Shown here: in pieces, positions 27,148-36,046 of the stretch
Layout: each line of letters opens with the position of its first letter
Position numbering within the stretch: position 1 is the stretch's first letter
Translations under genes and position numbers: made by a program
NCBI RefSeq assembly: GCF_033546935.1
Contig: NZ_CP137854.1
Location: 1,178,001 to 1,242,000 of the forward strand
Length of the DNA stretch: 64,000 nt
From: Xylophilus sp. GOD-11R
GTDB lineage: Bacteria; Pseudomonadota; Gammaproteobacteria; Burkholderiales; Burkholderiaceae_C
Direction of reading: 5' to 3'
The notes under the pieces: generated by a model
What the model was told of the DNA's origin: nothing
Seen by the model: the letters and a program-made list of their open reading frames with translations, nothing else
The model's database searches: none

Positions 27148-28293
27148 ATGGCTTTCTTCGATATCGAAACCCTGCGTGTCGTCTGGTGGGTGCTGCTCGG
27201 CGTGCTGCTCATCGCCTTCGCGCTGACCGACGGCTACGACCTCGGCGTGGGCGCCTTGCTGCCCTTCGTGGCACGCGGCGACGCCGAACGCCGCATGGTG
27301 ATCAACGCGGTCGGCCCGCATTGGGAAGGCCACCAGGTGTGGTTCATCCTGGGCGGCGGCGCCATCTTCGCGGCCTGGCCTTTTGTCTACGCGGTGAGCT
27401 TCTCCGGCTTCTACCTGGCGATGTTCGTGGTGCTGGCCGCGATGATCCTGCGCCCGGTCGGCTTCAAGTACCGCTCGAGGAAGGCCGACCCGGCATGGCG
27501 CAGCCGCTGGGACTGGGCGCTGTTCGCAGGCGGCCTGGTGCCGGCGCTGGTCTTTGGCGTGGCGGTGGGCAATGTGCTGGGCGGCGTGCCTTTCCGTTTC
27601 GACAGCGATTTGCGGGTGTTCTATCTCGGCAGCTTCTTCGGCCTGTTCAGCCCCTTCGCGCTCTTGGCCGGACTGCTGTCGGTGGCCATGCTGGTGCTGC
27701 ACGGCGCGAACTGGCTGGTGGTGAAGGTGGAGGCCGGCCCGGTGCATCGCCGTGCGCGTGACTTCGGCTTCGTCGCCGGCCTGCTCAGCCTCGTGCTGTT
27801 CGCGGTTGGTGGCCTGTGGGTGGCGTTCGGCGACCTGGGCTTTCGGCTGGTCGGCGCGGCCGATCCGATGGGGCCGTCGAACCCGCTGCGCGGCGCGGTG
27901 GTAGCCGCACCCGGCGCCTGGCTCGACAACTACCGTGCGGCGCCGCTGACGCTGCTCGCACCGGTGGCCGGCATCGTCGGCGTGGTGCTGGCGCTGGTGG
28001 CCAACCGGGCGCGCCGCGAGTGGGCGGCCTTCGCCGGATCGTCGCTCGCCTGCGCCGGCATCATCGCCACGGTGGGGGTGTCGATGTTCCCGTTCATCCT
28101 GCCCTCCAGCGCCGATGCGGCTTCGAGCCTCACGGTGTGGAACGCGTCTTCCACCGCGCACACGCTGGCAATCATGCTGGGCGTGACGGTGGTCTTTCTG
28201 CCGCTGATCCTGCTCTACACCACCTGGGCGATGCGCGTGATGCGCGGCCGGGTGACGACCCGCGAAGTCGCCCTCAACCCCGATTTCTACTGA
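27148..28293 (+). CDS. cydB: Cytochrome bd ubiquinol oxidase subunit II
   Basis: CydB is the structural partner of CydA. The 381 residues begin MAFFDIETLRVVWWVLLGVL, then show the family signature FALTDGYDLGVGALLPFVA and NAVGPHWEGHQVWFILGGGA. About eight to nine membrane segments follow, with MFPFILPSS and TVWNASSTAHTL near the C terminus. It lies between cydA and cydX with short gaps, and the three form one operon. Confidence 0.97.
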   Translation: MAFFDIETLRVVWWVLLGVLLIAFALTDGYDLGVGALLPFVARGDAERRMVINAVGPHWEGHQVWFILGGGAIFAAWPFVYAVSFSGFYLAMFVVLAAMILRPVGFKYRSRKADPAWRSRWDWALFAGGLVPALVFGVAVGNVLGGVPFRFDSDLRVFYLGSFFGLFSPFALLAGLLSVAMLVLHGANWLVVKVEAGPVHRRARDFGFVAGLLSLVLFAVGGLWVAFGDLGFRLVGAADPMGPSNPLRGAVVAAPGAWLDNYRAAPLTLLAPVAGIVGVVLALVANRARREWAAFAGSSLACAGIIATVGVSMFPFILPSSADAASSLTVWNASSTAHTLAIMLGVTVVFLPLILLYTTWAMRVMRGRVTTREVALNPDFY

Positions 28294-28322
28294 CCCCCAG
28301 ACGCTTCGAAGGAGTGACTCTC

Positions 28323-28466
28323 ATGTGGTATTTCGCCTGGATTCTCGGCGTGGGCCTGGCCGTGGGCTTCGGCGTGCTCAACGGTGTGTGGCATGAGTTC
28401 CATCTGCCCGACGAGCAGGTCGGCAAGCGTGGCGGCAAGCGCGACCCCAAACGCGTGCGGGCTTGA
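28323..28466 (+). CDS. cydX: Cytochrome bd small subunit CydX
   Basis: CydX is a single-pass peptide that stabilises the hemes of the bd oxidase. The 47 residues begin MWYFAWILGVGLAVGFGVLN, almost the textbook CydX N terminus, followed by VWHE and a basic tail ending RDPKRVRA. AAGGAG stands about ten bases before the ATG. It follows cydB by 29 nt and completes cydABX. Confidence 0.95.
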   Translation: MWYFAWILGVGLAVGFGVLNGVWHEFHLPDEQVGKRGGKRDPKRVRA

Positions 28467-28558
28467 TCCAGCGCAAGGTGCGCCGACCGTCTCCGGCTTT
28501 CAATGGAAAAGCAGCGAAGGATTTTTTCGCCAACGCCGATCACCCAGGAAACCGGAGC

Positions 28559-29185
28559 ATGAACACCAAAGCATTCGTCATCGCCGCCGCCGTCGCAGCC
28601 ACGCTTTCGCCCATCGCCAGCCACGCGCAGGACACCCAGGAAGCAACCGGGCCCTGGATGGTCCGCGTCCGGGCCGCCTATCTGAACCCGGCCAACCGCG
28701 ACAGCACCCGGCTCGACCTGTCGATCAACAGCAAGACGATTCCCGAGGTCGACATCTCGTATTTCTTCACGCCCGAGTGGGCGACCGAACTGGTGCTGAC
28801 GGTGCCGCAGAAGCAGGACATCCGCGCCGGCGGCACCGACATCGGAAGCCTCAGGCACCTGCCGCCGACGCTCACCGCGCAGTACCACTTCACCGGGTTC
28901 GGCGCGATCAAGCCCTACCTCGGCGCGGGCATCAACTACACACGTTTTTCCAGCGTGCGCTTTGCACCGGCAGTGGCCTCGGCGCTGCAGCCGGGCATCG
29001 AAAAAAGCAGTGTCGGCGCGGCGCTGCAGGTCGGCCTCGACTACGCGCTGACCCGCAACCTGGTGCTCAACATCGACGTGAAGAAGCTGCAGATCCGCAC
29101 CGACGTTCGCTCGGCCGGCCAGCGGATCGGCCAGCTCCAGGTCGACCCGTGGCTGGTCGGTGTCGGCCTGGGCTGGCGCTTCTGA
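28559..29185 (+). CDS. ompW: Outer membrane protein OmpW family
   Basis: OmpW proteins are eight-stranded outer-membrane beta barrels that allow diffusion of small hydrophobic molecules. In enteric bacteria they respond to oxygen supply. The 208 residues start with a signal peptide (MNTKAFVIAAAVAATLSPIA, cleaved after SHAQ). The family pattern follows: WMVRVRAAYLNP, ISYFFTPEWATELVLT, LPPTLTAQYHF, YLGAGINYTRF, and a C-terminal GLGWRF ending in Phe. GGAAACCGGAG precedes the ATG. It lies 92 nt behind cydX, and its stop abuts that of the convergent dehydrogenase. Confidence 0.92.
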   Translation: MNTKAFVIAAAVAATLSPIASHAQDTQEATGPWMVRVRAAYLNPANRDSTRLDLSINSKTIPEVDISYFFTPEWATELVLTVPQKQDIRAGGTDIGSLRHLPPTLTAQYHFTGFGAIKPYLGAGINYTRFSSVRFAPAVASALQPGIEKSSVGAALQVGLDYALTRNLVLNIDVKKLQIRTDVRSAGQRIGQLQVDPWLVGVGLGWRF

Positions 29186-30622
29186 TCAGACGCCGACCTG
29201 GGTCACCAGCTTGGTGTTGAGATAGGACTCGATCGCCTCGCTGCCGCCTTCGGAACCGTAGCCCGAATCCTTGATGCCGCCGAAGGGCAGCTCGGGCAGG
29301 GCCAGGCCGAAGTGGTTGATGGAGACCATGCCGCTCTCGATGCCGTTGCCCACGGCGGTGGCCGTCTTGAGCGAGCGGGTGAAGGCGTAGGCCGCCAGGC
29401 CGAAGGGCAGGCGGTTGGCTTCGGCCAGGCCTTCTTCGAGCGTCTTGAACGGCACCAGCGCGGCCATGGGGCCAAAGGGTTCGTTGTTCATCACGTCGGC
29501 CGACAGCGGCACGTCGGCCAGGATGGTCGGGGCGAAGAAGTTGCCCTTGTCGCCGATGCGCTCGCCGCCGGTCACCACACGGGCGCCGGCGCTGCGCGCA
29601 TTGGCCACCAGCGAGGTCATGGCGTCGACCCGGCGCGGATTGGCCAGCGGGCCCATGGTGGTGCCGGCGGTCAGGCCGTCGCCCACCTTCACGGCACCCT
29701 TCACGGCTTCGCTGAAGGCCGCGAGGAAGGATTCGTACACGCCTTCCTGCACCAGGAAGCGGGTGGGCGACACGCACACCTGGCCGGCGTTGCGGAACTT
29801 GCTGCCGGCCAGCATCTTGGCGGCGCCGGCCACGTCGGCGTCGTCGAACACCATCACCGGTGCATGGCCGCCGAGCTCCATGGTGATGCGCTTCATGTGC
29901 AGGCCGGCGAGCGAGGCCAGCTGCTTGCCCACCGGCGTGGAGCCGGTAAAGGTGATCTTGCGGATGACCGGGTGTGGAATCAGGTAGGCCGAGATCTCGG
30001 CCGGAATGCCGTAGACCAGGTTGAGCACGCCCGCGGGCAGGCCGGCGTCGGCGTAGCAGCGGACGAGTTCGGCGCAGCTCGCGGGGGTTTCTTCCGGTCC
30101 CTTCAGGATCACCGAGCAGCCGGCGGCGAGCGCTGCCGATACCTTGCGCACGGCCTGGTTGATCGGGAAGTTCCAGGGCGTGAAGGCCGCGACCGGGCCG
30201 ACCGGCTCCTTGAGCGCCATCTGGGTCACACCCTCGGCGCGCGCCGGGATGATGCGGCCGTAGCTGCGGCGGGCTTCCTCGGCGAACCATTCCATGATGT
30301 CGGCGGCCGCGCGGGTTTCCATCAGGGCTTCGGCCAGCGGCTTGCCCTGTTCCTGGGTCATCAGCGGCGCAATGGTTTCGGCGCGTTCGCGGATCAGCGC
30401 GGCGGCGCGGCGCAGCAGCTGCGAGCGCTCATAGGCGCCGACCTTCTTCCAGGTCTTGAAGCCACGGTCGGCAGCGTCGAGGGCGCGGTCGAGGTCAGCG
30501 CGTGTGGCGTGGGCCAGCTGGGCGATGACGGCACCGTTGGCCGGGTTGTGGATGGGCAGCGTCTGGCCGTTGCTGGAAGCGGTCCACTGGCCGTCGATGA
30601 AGAGGGAGACGTCGTTGTACAT
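29186..30622 (-). CDS. gabD: NAD(P)-dependent succinate-semialdehyde dehydrogenase family
   Basis: This cytoplasmic aldehyde dehydrogenase probably oxidises succinate semialdehyde to succinate. The 478 residues show [20 protein letters not shown], the cofactor motif [10 protein letters not shown], the general-base region [16 protein letters not shown], and the catalytic cysteine in [22 protein letters not shown] and the C-terminal [12 protein letters not shown] match the GabD/SSADH group. Related semialdehyde dehydrogenases share these motifs, so the substrate is probable, not proven. It stands alone between ompW and the flippase gene. Confidence 0.85.
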   Translation of the reverse strand: MYNDVSLFIDGQWTASSNGQTLPIHNPANGAVIAQLAHATRADLDRALDAADRGFKTWKKVGAYERSQLLRRAAALIRERAETIAPLMTQEQGKPLAEALMETRAAADIMEWFAEEARRSYGRIIPARAEGVTQMALKEPVGPVAAFTPWNFPINQAVRKVSAALAAGCSVILKGPEETPASCAELVRCYADAGLPAGVLNLVYGIPAEISAYLIPHPVIRKITFTGSTPVGKQLASLAGLHMKRITMELGGHAPVMVFDDADVAGAAKMLAGSKFRNAGQVCVSPTRFLVQEGVYESFLAAFSEAVKGAVKVGDGLTAGTTMGPLANPRRVDAMTSLVANARSAGARVVTGGERIGDKGNFFAPTILADVPLSADVMNNEPFGPMAALVPFKTLEEGLAEANRLPFGLAAYAFTRSLKTATAVGNGIESGMVSINHFGLALPELPFGGIKDSGYGSEGGSEAIESYLNTKLVTQVGV

Positions 30623-30689
30623 GCGCTCTTGTGGGTTGGAGATGGAGGTAACGGATGGCGTGCATCCGGGCTAAAGCTTTCTGCGGGCG

Positions 30690-32183
30690 TCAGGTTGGCG
30701 CGGCGGGGAATGTCTTGGTGAAACGTGGCCGCAGGCGCGGGAAAAAACGCAGAAGCAGCATCGCGGCGTCGCGCCCGAGAACGATCGGAAACGCGATGAC
30801 GAAGGCCCCGAGCGTGCCGAAACCCAGAGCGCCTCCCACGAACAAGGCCACGATGGCGGGCATGGGCGGCGCGTACACACGCAGGCAGATCCAGGGCAGC
30901 AACAGGGTCACGGCGGTGAGCAAGGCGCCCCGCACCATCCAGACCACCCACTGGGTCGGGCGCACCGACAGAATCTTCGAGGCAGCGGTGGCCATCACCA
31001 AACCGCGTGCACCGATGACGGCGGCGGCCACCAGCGTCGCGTGTTCGATGCTGTTGCGCCCAAAGAGGTAATAGGCAACGGCCGCCAGCGGCAGCAGGGG
31101 TAATTGCAGAAAGATCTCGAACTTTGCCCGCCCGGTATTCCATAGAACCGGCGTAGACATTCCCCACGTCACAAAAGCGGGCATGGAGACGAAAAGAATC
31201 TGCAACACCGGAACGGCTTCGATCCATGCAGGGCCGTACAGCAGGCGAACAATTTCTGGCGAGAGAAACGCGAGCATGACGAAGAATGGAAATAACACCA
31301 CCCAAATCGTGCTCGACACCTGCTGGTAGGCGAGCTTGAGCCGTTCTGGTTCGTCCTGCACGCGAGCGCCGGCTGCCATAAAAACCGGTTGCATCGCACC
31401 GATCAGCAAGGTATTTGGCATATTGGCCAGATTGTTGCCGACCGTGTAGACGCCCATGGCATGCGCATTGAGGTATCGGCCGATCATCAGACGATCGAGC
31501 GTGCTGATGAACCAGTTTCCAAGGTTGGTGAAAAACACAGCCATACCCATGCGCAGTAATTCAGGTGAATGGGTCGATTTGAACAACAGGCGGATTGGAT
31601 GTCGCACCACGTAATAGGAAGCCAGCCAGCCGACCGTGGCTTGCGTCATCCAGGCCGCAACAAGCGCGCTTACGCCGGCGCCCATTAGCGCCAGCGGTAC
31701 CCCGACGCCGATGTAACCCAGGAAATAACTGGCGAGTTGAATCAAACCTGAAATCCGAAAACTCATGGAGCGTCGCATCAGGTTCCCCGGAACGGATCCG
31801 AGGGAATTGATGACGCAGGCCAGGGCCATCCACTGGGTGATGAATTGCACACGATCGTCATGAAAATACTGTGCAGTCCACGGCGCGGCGAGGAACATCG
31901 CACCGCCGGCAGCAATGCCGGTGAGCAGTTGCCAGGTAAACGCTACCCGGATGTCGCTGTCGTCGATTTCCTTGAGTTGGTGCAGCCCGTAGGAAAATCC
32001 GAAAGTGGCGAAGAAGTTGCTGAGCGTGAACACCACCATGCCCATGCCGAACAGCCCGTAGATTTCGGGGCCGAGCGCTCGCGCCAAAATGACTTGGGCA
32101 ATGAGCTGGAGTCCGAACCTGGCGATCGTGGTCGCAACGCTCCACTTTGCGGCGCTGACGCCGGCCTTTCCGATCTGTTTCAT
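30690..32183 (-). CDS. Polysaccharide/O-antigen flippase (Wzx-like, MOP superfamily)
   Basis: A 497-residue membrane protein with about 12-14 hydrophobic segments. Its N-terminal region, AKWSVATTIARFGLQLIAQV followed by ILARALGPEIYGLFGM, is typical of lipopolysaccharide-biosynthesis flippases of the WzxC/AmsL type. It should move undecaprenyl-linked oligosaccharides across the inner membrane. Codon use is visibly more AT-rich than in flanking genes, especially between about 31150 and 32000, which suggests transfer. No glycosyltransferase or polymerase is adjacent, so it is an orphan relative to the sugar operons at 2555-9709 and 15427-18845. Confidence 0.88.
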   Translation of the reverse strand: MKQIGKAGVSAAKWSVATTIARFGLQLIAQVILARALGPEIYGLFGMGMVVFTLSNFFATFGFSYGLHQLKEIDDSDIRVAFTWQLLTGIAAGGAMFLAAPWTAQYFHDDRVQFITQWMALACVINSLGSVPGNLMRRSMSFRISGLIQLASYFLGYIGVGVPLALMGAGVSALVAAWMTQATVGWLASYYVVRHPIRLLFKSTHSPELLRMGMAVFFTNLGNWFISTLDRLMIGRYLNAHAMGVYTVGNNLANMPNTLLIGAMQPVFMAAGARVQDEPERLKLAYQQVSSTIWVVLFPFFVMLAFLSPEIVRLLYGPAWIEAVPVLQILFVSMPAFVTWGMSTPVLWNTGRAKFEIFLQLPLLPLAAVAYYLFGRNSIEHATLVAAAVIGARGLVMATAASKILSVRPTQWVVWMVRGALLTAVTLLLPWICLRVYAPPMPAIVALFVGGALGFGTLGAFVIAFPIVLGRDAAMLLLRFFPRLRPRFTKTFPAAPT

Positions 32184-32321
32184 GAAGATGCCGGATCGAA
32201 ATCGTGGGGATGATTATTGGGTAACGGAATCTGATCTTCAAATGCCACAGGGAAATCCAGAAAAATATGAAAGACGCTTCAGCTCATTATGTTTCATTCG
32301 GTCCGCGCGACGGACTGCGGT

Positions 32322-32999
32322 TCAAACAGAAGGCGCCCCAACCTGCCAGCGCGGATCGGCCTTGGCGAAGGCCTCGATCTGCTCGCAGCGCTGCATGATC
32401 CGGTTGATCGTGGGGATGCCCTCGACCTCCACCTTGAACACCCGCATCACCACGATGATGCTGGCCAGGCAGATGTCGGCCATGGTGGCGCTGTCGCCTT
32501 GGCAGAAATGGCCGGTTTCGGGGTCGGCAGCCAAGCGTGCCTCCAGCGCGTGCAGGCCGGTGCCGAACCATTGCACCTGCCAGGCGCGCCAGGCATCGGC
32601 ATCGAAGCCACCGCGCTGGGTGAGGTAGCGCTTTACCCGGGGCGTGATGAGCGGGTGCGTGTCCGACGCCAGCATCGCGGCCAGCGAGCGCACCCGGGCG
32701 CGGGCATGCACGCCGCGCGGCAGCAGGGCGGGCGTGGGGTAGAGCTCCTCCAGAAACTCCAGGATGGGCAGCGACTGGGTCAGCGTGGCGGCCGGGGCGG
32801 CGGCGGCATGGTCGATGAGCGCAGGTATGGCGCCCAGCGGATTCACCTTCAGGAAGTCGTCGCCGAGCTGCTCGCCGGCGTCGATGTCGACGTTGCGCTC
32901 CAGCGCTTCGATGCCCTTGATATTGAGCGCTACCCGCACCCGGTAGGTGGCCGAGGTGCGCCAGTAGGAAAACAGTTCGAAGCGCGCCGGATCGGTCAT
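32322..32999 (-). CDS. maiA: Maleylacetoacetate isomerase / zeta-class glutathione transferase
   Basis: The enzyme isomerises maleylacetoacetate to fumarylacetoacetate with glutathione in tyrosine and aromatic catabolism. The 225 residues carry the zeta-class signature SYWRTSATYRVRVALNIKG with the catalytic Ser, then LKVNPLGAIPALIDH, TQSLPILEFLEE, and an all-alpha C-terminal domain with TMADICLASI. The ATG at 32999 is chosen over an in-frame ATG at 33041 that adds 14 unrelated residues. No homogentisate genes are adjacent; the FAH-family gene at 18915 is 13 kb away and may be unrelated. Confidence 0.88.
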   Translation of the reverse strand: MTDPARFELFSYWRTSATYRVRVALNIKGIEALERNVDIDAGEQLGDDFLKVNPLGAIPALIDHAAAAPAATLTQSLPILEFLEELYPTPALLPRGVHARARVRSLAAMLASDTHPLITPRVKRYLTQRGGFDADAWRAWQVQWFGTGLHALEARLAADPETGHFCQGDSATMADICLASIIVVMRVFKVEVEGIPTINRIMQRCEQIEAFAKADPRWQVGAPSV

Positions 33000-33077
33000 G
33001 GAAGCTCCAGAGAAGGAATGACCCGATTCTGCGGTCTGCACGAGATTTCAACACCTGGATACAAGGCGGCCATTTTG

Positions 33078-34030
33078 TCCTACCGCCAGGTGCTGGTGGT
33101 GGCCAGCAGCTTCGGCGAAGGCGAGCCGCCCGACACGGCGCGCCGCGCGCGGTCTGGCCGCCACCGCCGTGCCGGCGCTCGCCACGGTGCGATACGGGTT
33201 GCTGGCCCTCGGCGACCGTGACTACGACCGCTTCTGCGGGTTCGGCCATGCGCTCCACCACGGCTTCGAATCGGCGGGCGCGACCCGGCTGTTTCCGATG
33301 GTCGAGGTCGACGACGGCGACTCGCAGGCCGTGCAGGATGGCACCAGGCGCTGGCGACACCCACCGGCGCCGAATTGCAAGACGAAGGCGCCGTCGCCAC
33401 GCCGCAGCCGCAACTGTTGCAGCACTGGCGGCTGGCCGAACGCGTGCTGCTCAACCCGGGCAGCGTGGGCGAACCGCTCTGCCAGGTGGACCTGCTGCCC
33501 CGGCCGGCAAGGCGCCGCACTGGCAGGCGGGCGCGCTGGTCGGGGTGATGCCTCGGCACGCCGACGAGGCCGCGCGCGGCCTGCTGGCCTCGGCCGGATC
33601 AAGGTCGGCGCCACCGTGTGTCTGGCGGACGGCGACACGACCCTGGTCGACACCGTAGCCCGCAGCGCCTGGCCTGCCGACGACCATGGCGGTTGTCGCC
33701 GGTCGCGTCAGGTGCTCGCCGACGGCTTGCAGCCGCTCGCGCCACGCCCTTATTTTCGATCGCTTCGTTACCCGAAGACGGCCGCCTGCGTCTGCTGGTG
33801 CGGCAGGCGCGCCACGACGGCGGGATCGGCATCGCGTCGGGCTGGCTCACCGCCCACGCGCCGCTGCAAGCCGACGTGACACTGCGGCCTTGCCCAACCC
33901 GGCCTTCGCGCCGGCCGAAGACGACGGCCCGGCGATCTTTATCGGCAATGGTTCGGGTTATGCCGGCCTGCGCGGCCACCGGCTGCACCGCATTGCGCAG
34001 GGGCGGCATCGCAGACCGGCGCACACGCGC
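33078..34030 (+). pseudogene. Decayed flavodoxin/FAD-NADPH reductase (sulfite-reductase alpha-like)
   Basis: Read across frames, this segment recovers a flavodoxin half (YRQVLVVASSFGEGEPPDTA, then TVRYGLLALGDRDYDRFCGF, then LFPMVEVDDGD). A reductase part follows (LAERVLLNPGSVGEPLCQVD, PHWQAGALVGVMPRH, then RLRLLVRQARHDGGIGIASG and FIGNGSGYAGLRGH). These are the domains of CysJ-like or PepSY-linked flavoprotein reductases. At least four frame changes interrupt it. The flavodoxin N terminus and the NADPH-binding C terminus are missing. It ends against the 3' end of the response regulator. It is clearly non-functional as one protein. Confidence 0.82.
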
Positions 34031-34039
34031 GCCGGCCGA

Positions 34040-34816
34040 TCACGCGGGCGATGGCGACGACGACAGCGAAGGGGTCGGCGACGGTGTCGGCGCCGGGGAT
34101 TTCTGTAGATCGTCCATCTCGAGCCGATAGCCGTGTCCGTACACAGTGCGCAGTTGCGCACCGTGCTCGCGCTGCAGGAAGAGCTTTCCGCGCAGCCGAT
34201 AGATGTGGCTATCGAGCGCCCGGGAGTTGATTTCTTCACCGCAGACGCCGCTGTATTCGAGCAGATGCGCCCGTGAGATCGACGAACCCCGGTGCTGGAA
34301 CAAGGCCAGCGCCAGACGAAACTCGCGTTCGGTCAGCTCGAAGGTCTTTTCGCCGTCGGGCAGGGCGATGCGGGCGGTCGTGTTCGTCCGGTCCAGCGTC
34401 CAGGGGCCGAACACCAGTTGGGTCAAGGCCGGAGCCGGCGTATGGCGCTGGAGCAGGCGCATGGCGCGGGCACGGAATTCCATTGACCTGACCGGCTGAA
34501 CCACATAATCGTCGGCGCCCCTTCCAAATGCCCGGACGATATCCTGTTCTGAGTAGTAGGAGGACAGGATAATCGCCGGCGTGTTGCTTTGCTGGAATTT
34601 CCGCAACCAGTCGAGTATTTCGATGCCATTTAATTCGGCGCCATTCCAGGCCAATACCAAGAGGTCGAAGGTTTCATGCCGAAGCACTGATCGCAGGCGT
34701 TGTCCCGACGTGAAGGCCTGCACGCTGACAGATGCGTCGCCAATGGAAATTCCGCTCAGTATGTGCATGATCCGGGCTGTTTGCCCGCTATCGTCTTCGA
34801 GTATCGCGACCCGCAT
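34040..34816 (-). CDS. OmpR-type response regulator with degenerate receiver
   Basis: A 258-residue regulator with an N-terminal receiver and a C-terminal winged-helix DNA-binding domain (TEREFRLALALFQHRGSSIS to GHGYRLEMD). The acidic pair is present (EDD, residues 7-9), but the phosphorylation-site position reads VLAWNG, with Ala56 where DWNLP would place Asp. The conserved Lys is Gln107 in DDYVVQPVR. Phosphorylation-dependent control therefore seems lost. The protein ends in a Ser/Pro-rich low-complexity tail. AAGGA precedes the ATG at 34816; an ATG at 34843 is less likely. No histidine kinase is adjacent and GC is lower than around it. It may act constitutively or be decaying. Confidence 0.86.
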   Translation of the reverse strand: MRVAILEDDSGQTARIMHILSGISIGDASVSVQAFTSGQRLRSVLRHETFDLLVLAWNGAELNGIEILDWLRKFQQSNTPAIILSSYYSEQDIVRAFGRGADDYVVQPVRSMEFRARAMRLLQRHTPAPALTQLVFGPWTLDRTNTTARIALPDGEKTFELTEREFRLALALFQHRGSSISRAHLLEYSGVCGEEINSRALDSHIYRLRGKLFLQREHGAQLRTVYGHGYRLEMDDLQKSPAPTPSPTPSLSSSPSPA

Positions 34817-35043
34817 GTTTTTCCTTTTCGGCCCATTAATCAATGCGCCGATGAACGGAATGTTATTGCGACGAGTTGGTGCGATACCGATTTTTCATTG
34901 GTCTTGTCGGATCTGTCCGACACCTTGGTGATGCGGGTTTGCAACGGCTTCGTTTTTGTCGCCGGACAATCCCGCCGAAATGTTTTTTCGGTGTCTCAGT
35001 TGATCAAAATGCAATGTTTCCATTGAATCCGTCGACCGGCCGC

Positions 35044-35385
35044 ATGACGCCATCGCTCTCCCGCCTCGCCTGCCGCGGTCTGCTGGCCGGCGCTCTCGCT
35101 TTCGGTGCCCTCTCGGGTGGGACGCAGCCGGCCATGGCGCAGGTCGACCTGGCGCGTGCCAACGGCTGCCTGGTGTGCCATTCGGTGGAGCGCAAGGTCA
35201 TTGGCCCGGCCTTGCGCGATGTGGCGCAGCGCTATCGGAGCCAGGCCGATGCGCCCGACCGGTTGACCGCGATCGTGCTGAAGGGCGGTGTCGGGCAATG
35301 GGGCACGCAGCCGATGCCGCCCAACGGTGGCGTCAGCCCGGCCGACGCGCGCGCGCTGGTGGGCTGGATCCTGGCGCTGCCCTGA
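35044..35385 (+). CDS. Small periplasmic cytochrome c (class I)
   Basis: A 113-residue protein with a signal peptide (MTPSLSRLACRGLLAGALAF, cleaved near AMAQ) and a single-heme cytochrome c551/c552-type domain. The heme site is CLVCH (Cys42, Cys45, His46), and the sixth ligand is the Met in GTQPMPPNG. It would carry electrons in the periplasm. The ATG at 35044 gives a clean signal peptide; an earlier ATG at 35023 adds seven residues. The about 230 nt upstream, shared with the divergent regulator, is AT-rich. Confidence 0.9.
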   Translation: MTPSLSRLACRGLLAGALAFGALSGGTQPAMAQVDLARANGCLVCHSVERKVIGPALRDVAQRYRSQADAPDRLTAIVLKGGVGQWGTQPMPPNGGVSPADARALVGWILALP

Positions 35386-35407
35386 GCGGCGGCTGCCGCC
35401 TGCCTGT

Positions 35408-36046
35408 TCAGCCTCCGATGCAGCCGGCCCGGGGCGATGCCTGCAGCGCCAGCAGTTGTGCACCGATGGCCTCCGAGGCGCGCCGGGTGACCTGCTGCGC
35501 GCCGTGGGCGATGGCGTCGATGCCGGCGGCGGCCGGCTCCGAGGTGGAGTAACTGCAGCTCAGGCTGTCGTCGCGGTCCGCGCGGCGCAGGGTCCAGCTG
35601 AAGTCGGCTTGCACGCCGCGGTCTTCCACCGCGTCGAAACCCTGCAGCTGCACCGCCACGCGCCACACCGCCGGGCTGCTCGGCCGGCCGCCCTTGGTAA
35701 CGTCGATGGCGCCGGCCCGGCTGGCGATGCCGGCGGCCAGGGCGTCGCGCATTTCCTTCTCGAACGACGAGGCCCAACGGTGCTGCTCCAGGATGCGCAC
35801 CTCGGCTCCCGGCGTGTCCTTGCGCACCACCATCTGCGGCCGCGCCAGGCGCTCGGGCATCGCCACGGGGGCGATCTCGACGAAAAGCGGCGGGGTCGCC
35901 GTCGCTGCTGCCGGCGCGGTGACGGACGAGGGCGCGGCGAGGGTGTAGTAGCGATCAGGCTGGCTGGCACAGCCGGCGCCGAGTGCGGCGACGGCGGCGG
36001 CGACGGCGGCCGCCGCGGTGCGCGTGAATAAGACGGATGGCTTCAT
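35408..36046 (-). CDS. pqiC: PqiC lipoprotein (ABC-type transport auxiliary, DUF330)
   Basis: PqiC is the outer-membrane lipoprotein of the Pqi system, thought to receive the PqiB tunnel for lipid traffic between the membranes. The 212 residues begin with a lipoprotein signal ending in the lipobox LGAGC, then CASQPDRYYTLAAP, the family hallmark after the lipidated Cys. PLFVEIAPVAMPERLARPQM follows. The start overlaps the pqiB stop (ATGA), so it is translated with pqiB as the last gene of the operon. Confidence 0.9.
   Translation of the reverse strand: MKPSVLFTRTAAAAVAAAVAALGAGCASQPDRYYTLAAPSSVTAPAAATATPPLFVEIAPVAMPERLARPQMVVRKDTPGAEVRILEQHRWASSFEKEMRDALAAGIASRAGAIDVTKGGRPSSPAVWRVAVQLQGFDAVEDRGVQADFSWTLRRADRDDSLSCSYSTSEPAAAGIDAIAHGAQQVTRRASEAIGAQLLALQASPRAGCIGG

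Noticed and set aside
25642..28161. 839-codon minus-strand frame antisense to cydAB
   Set aside because: It is a His/Gln/Arg-rich translation typical of antisense frames in GC-rich DNA; cydA and cydB are unambiguous on the plus strand.
34999..35014. TTGATCAAAATGCAA as an FNR box before the cytochrome c gene
   Set aside because: The second half-site departs too far from ATCAA at the required spacing.
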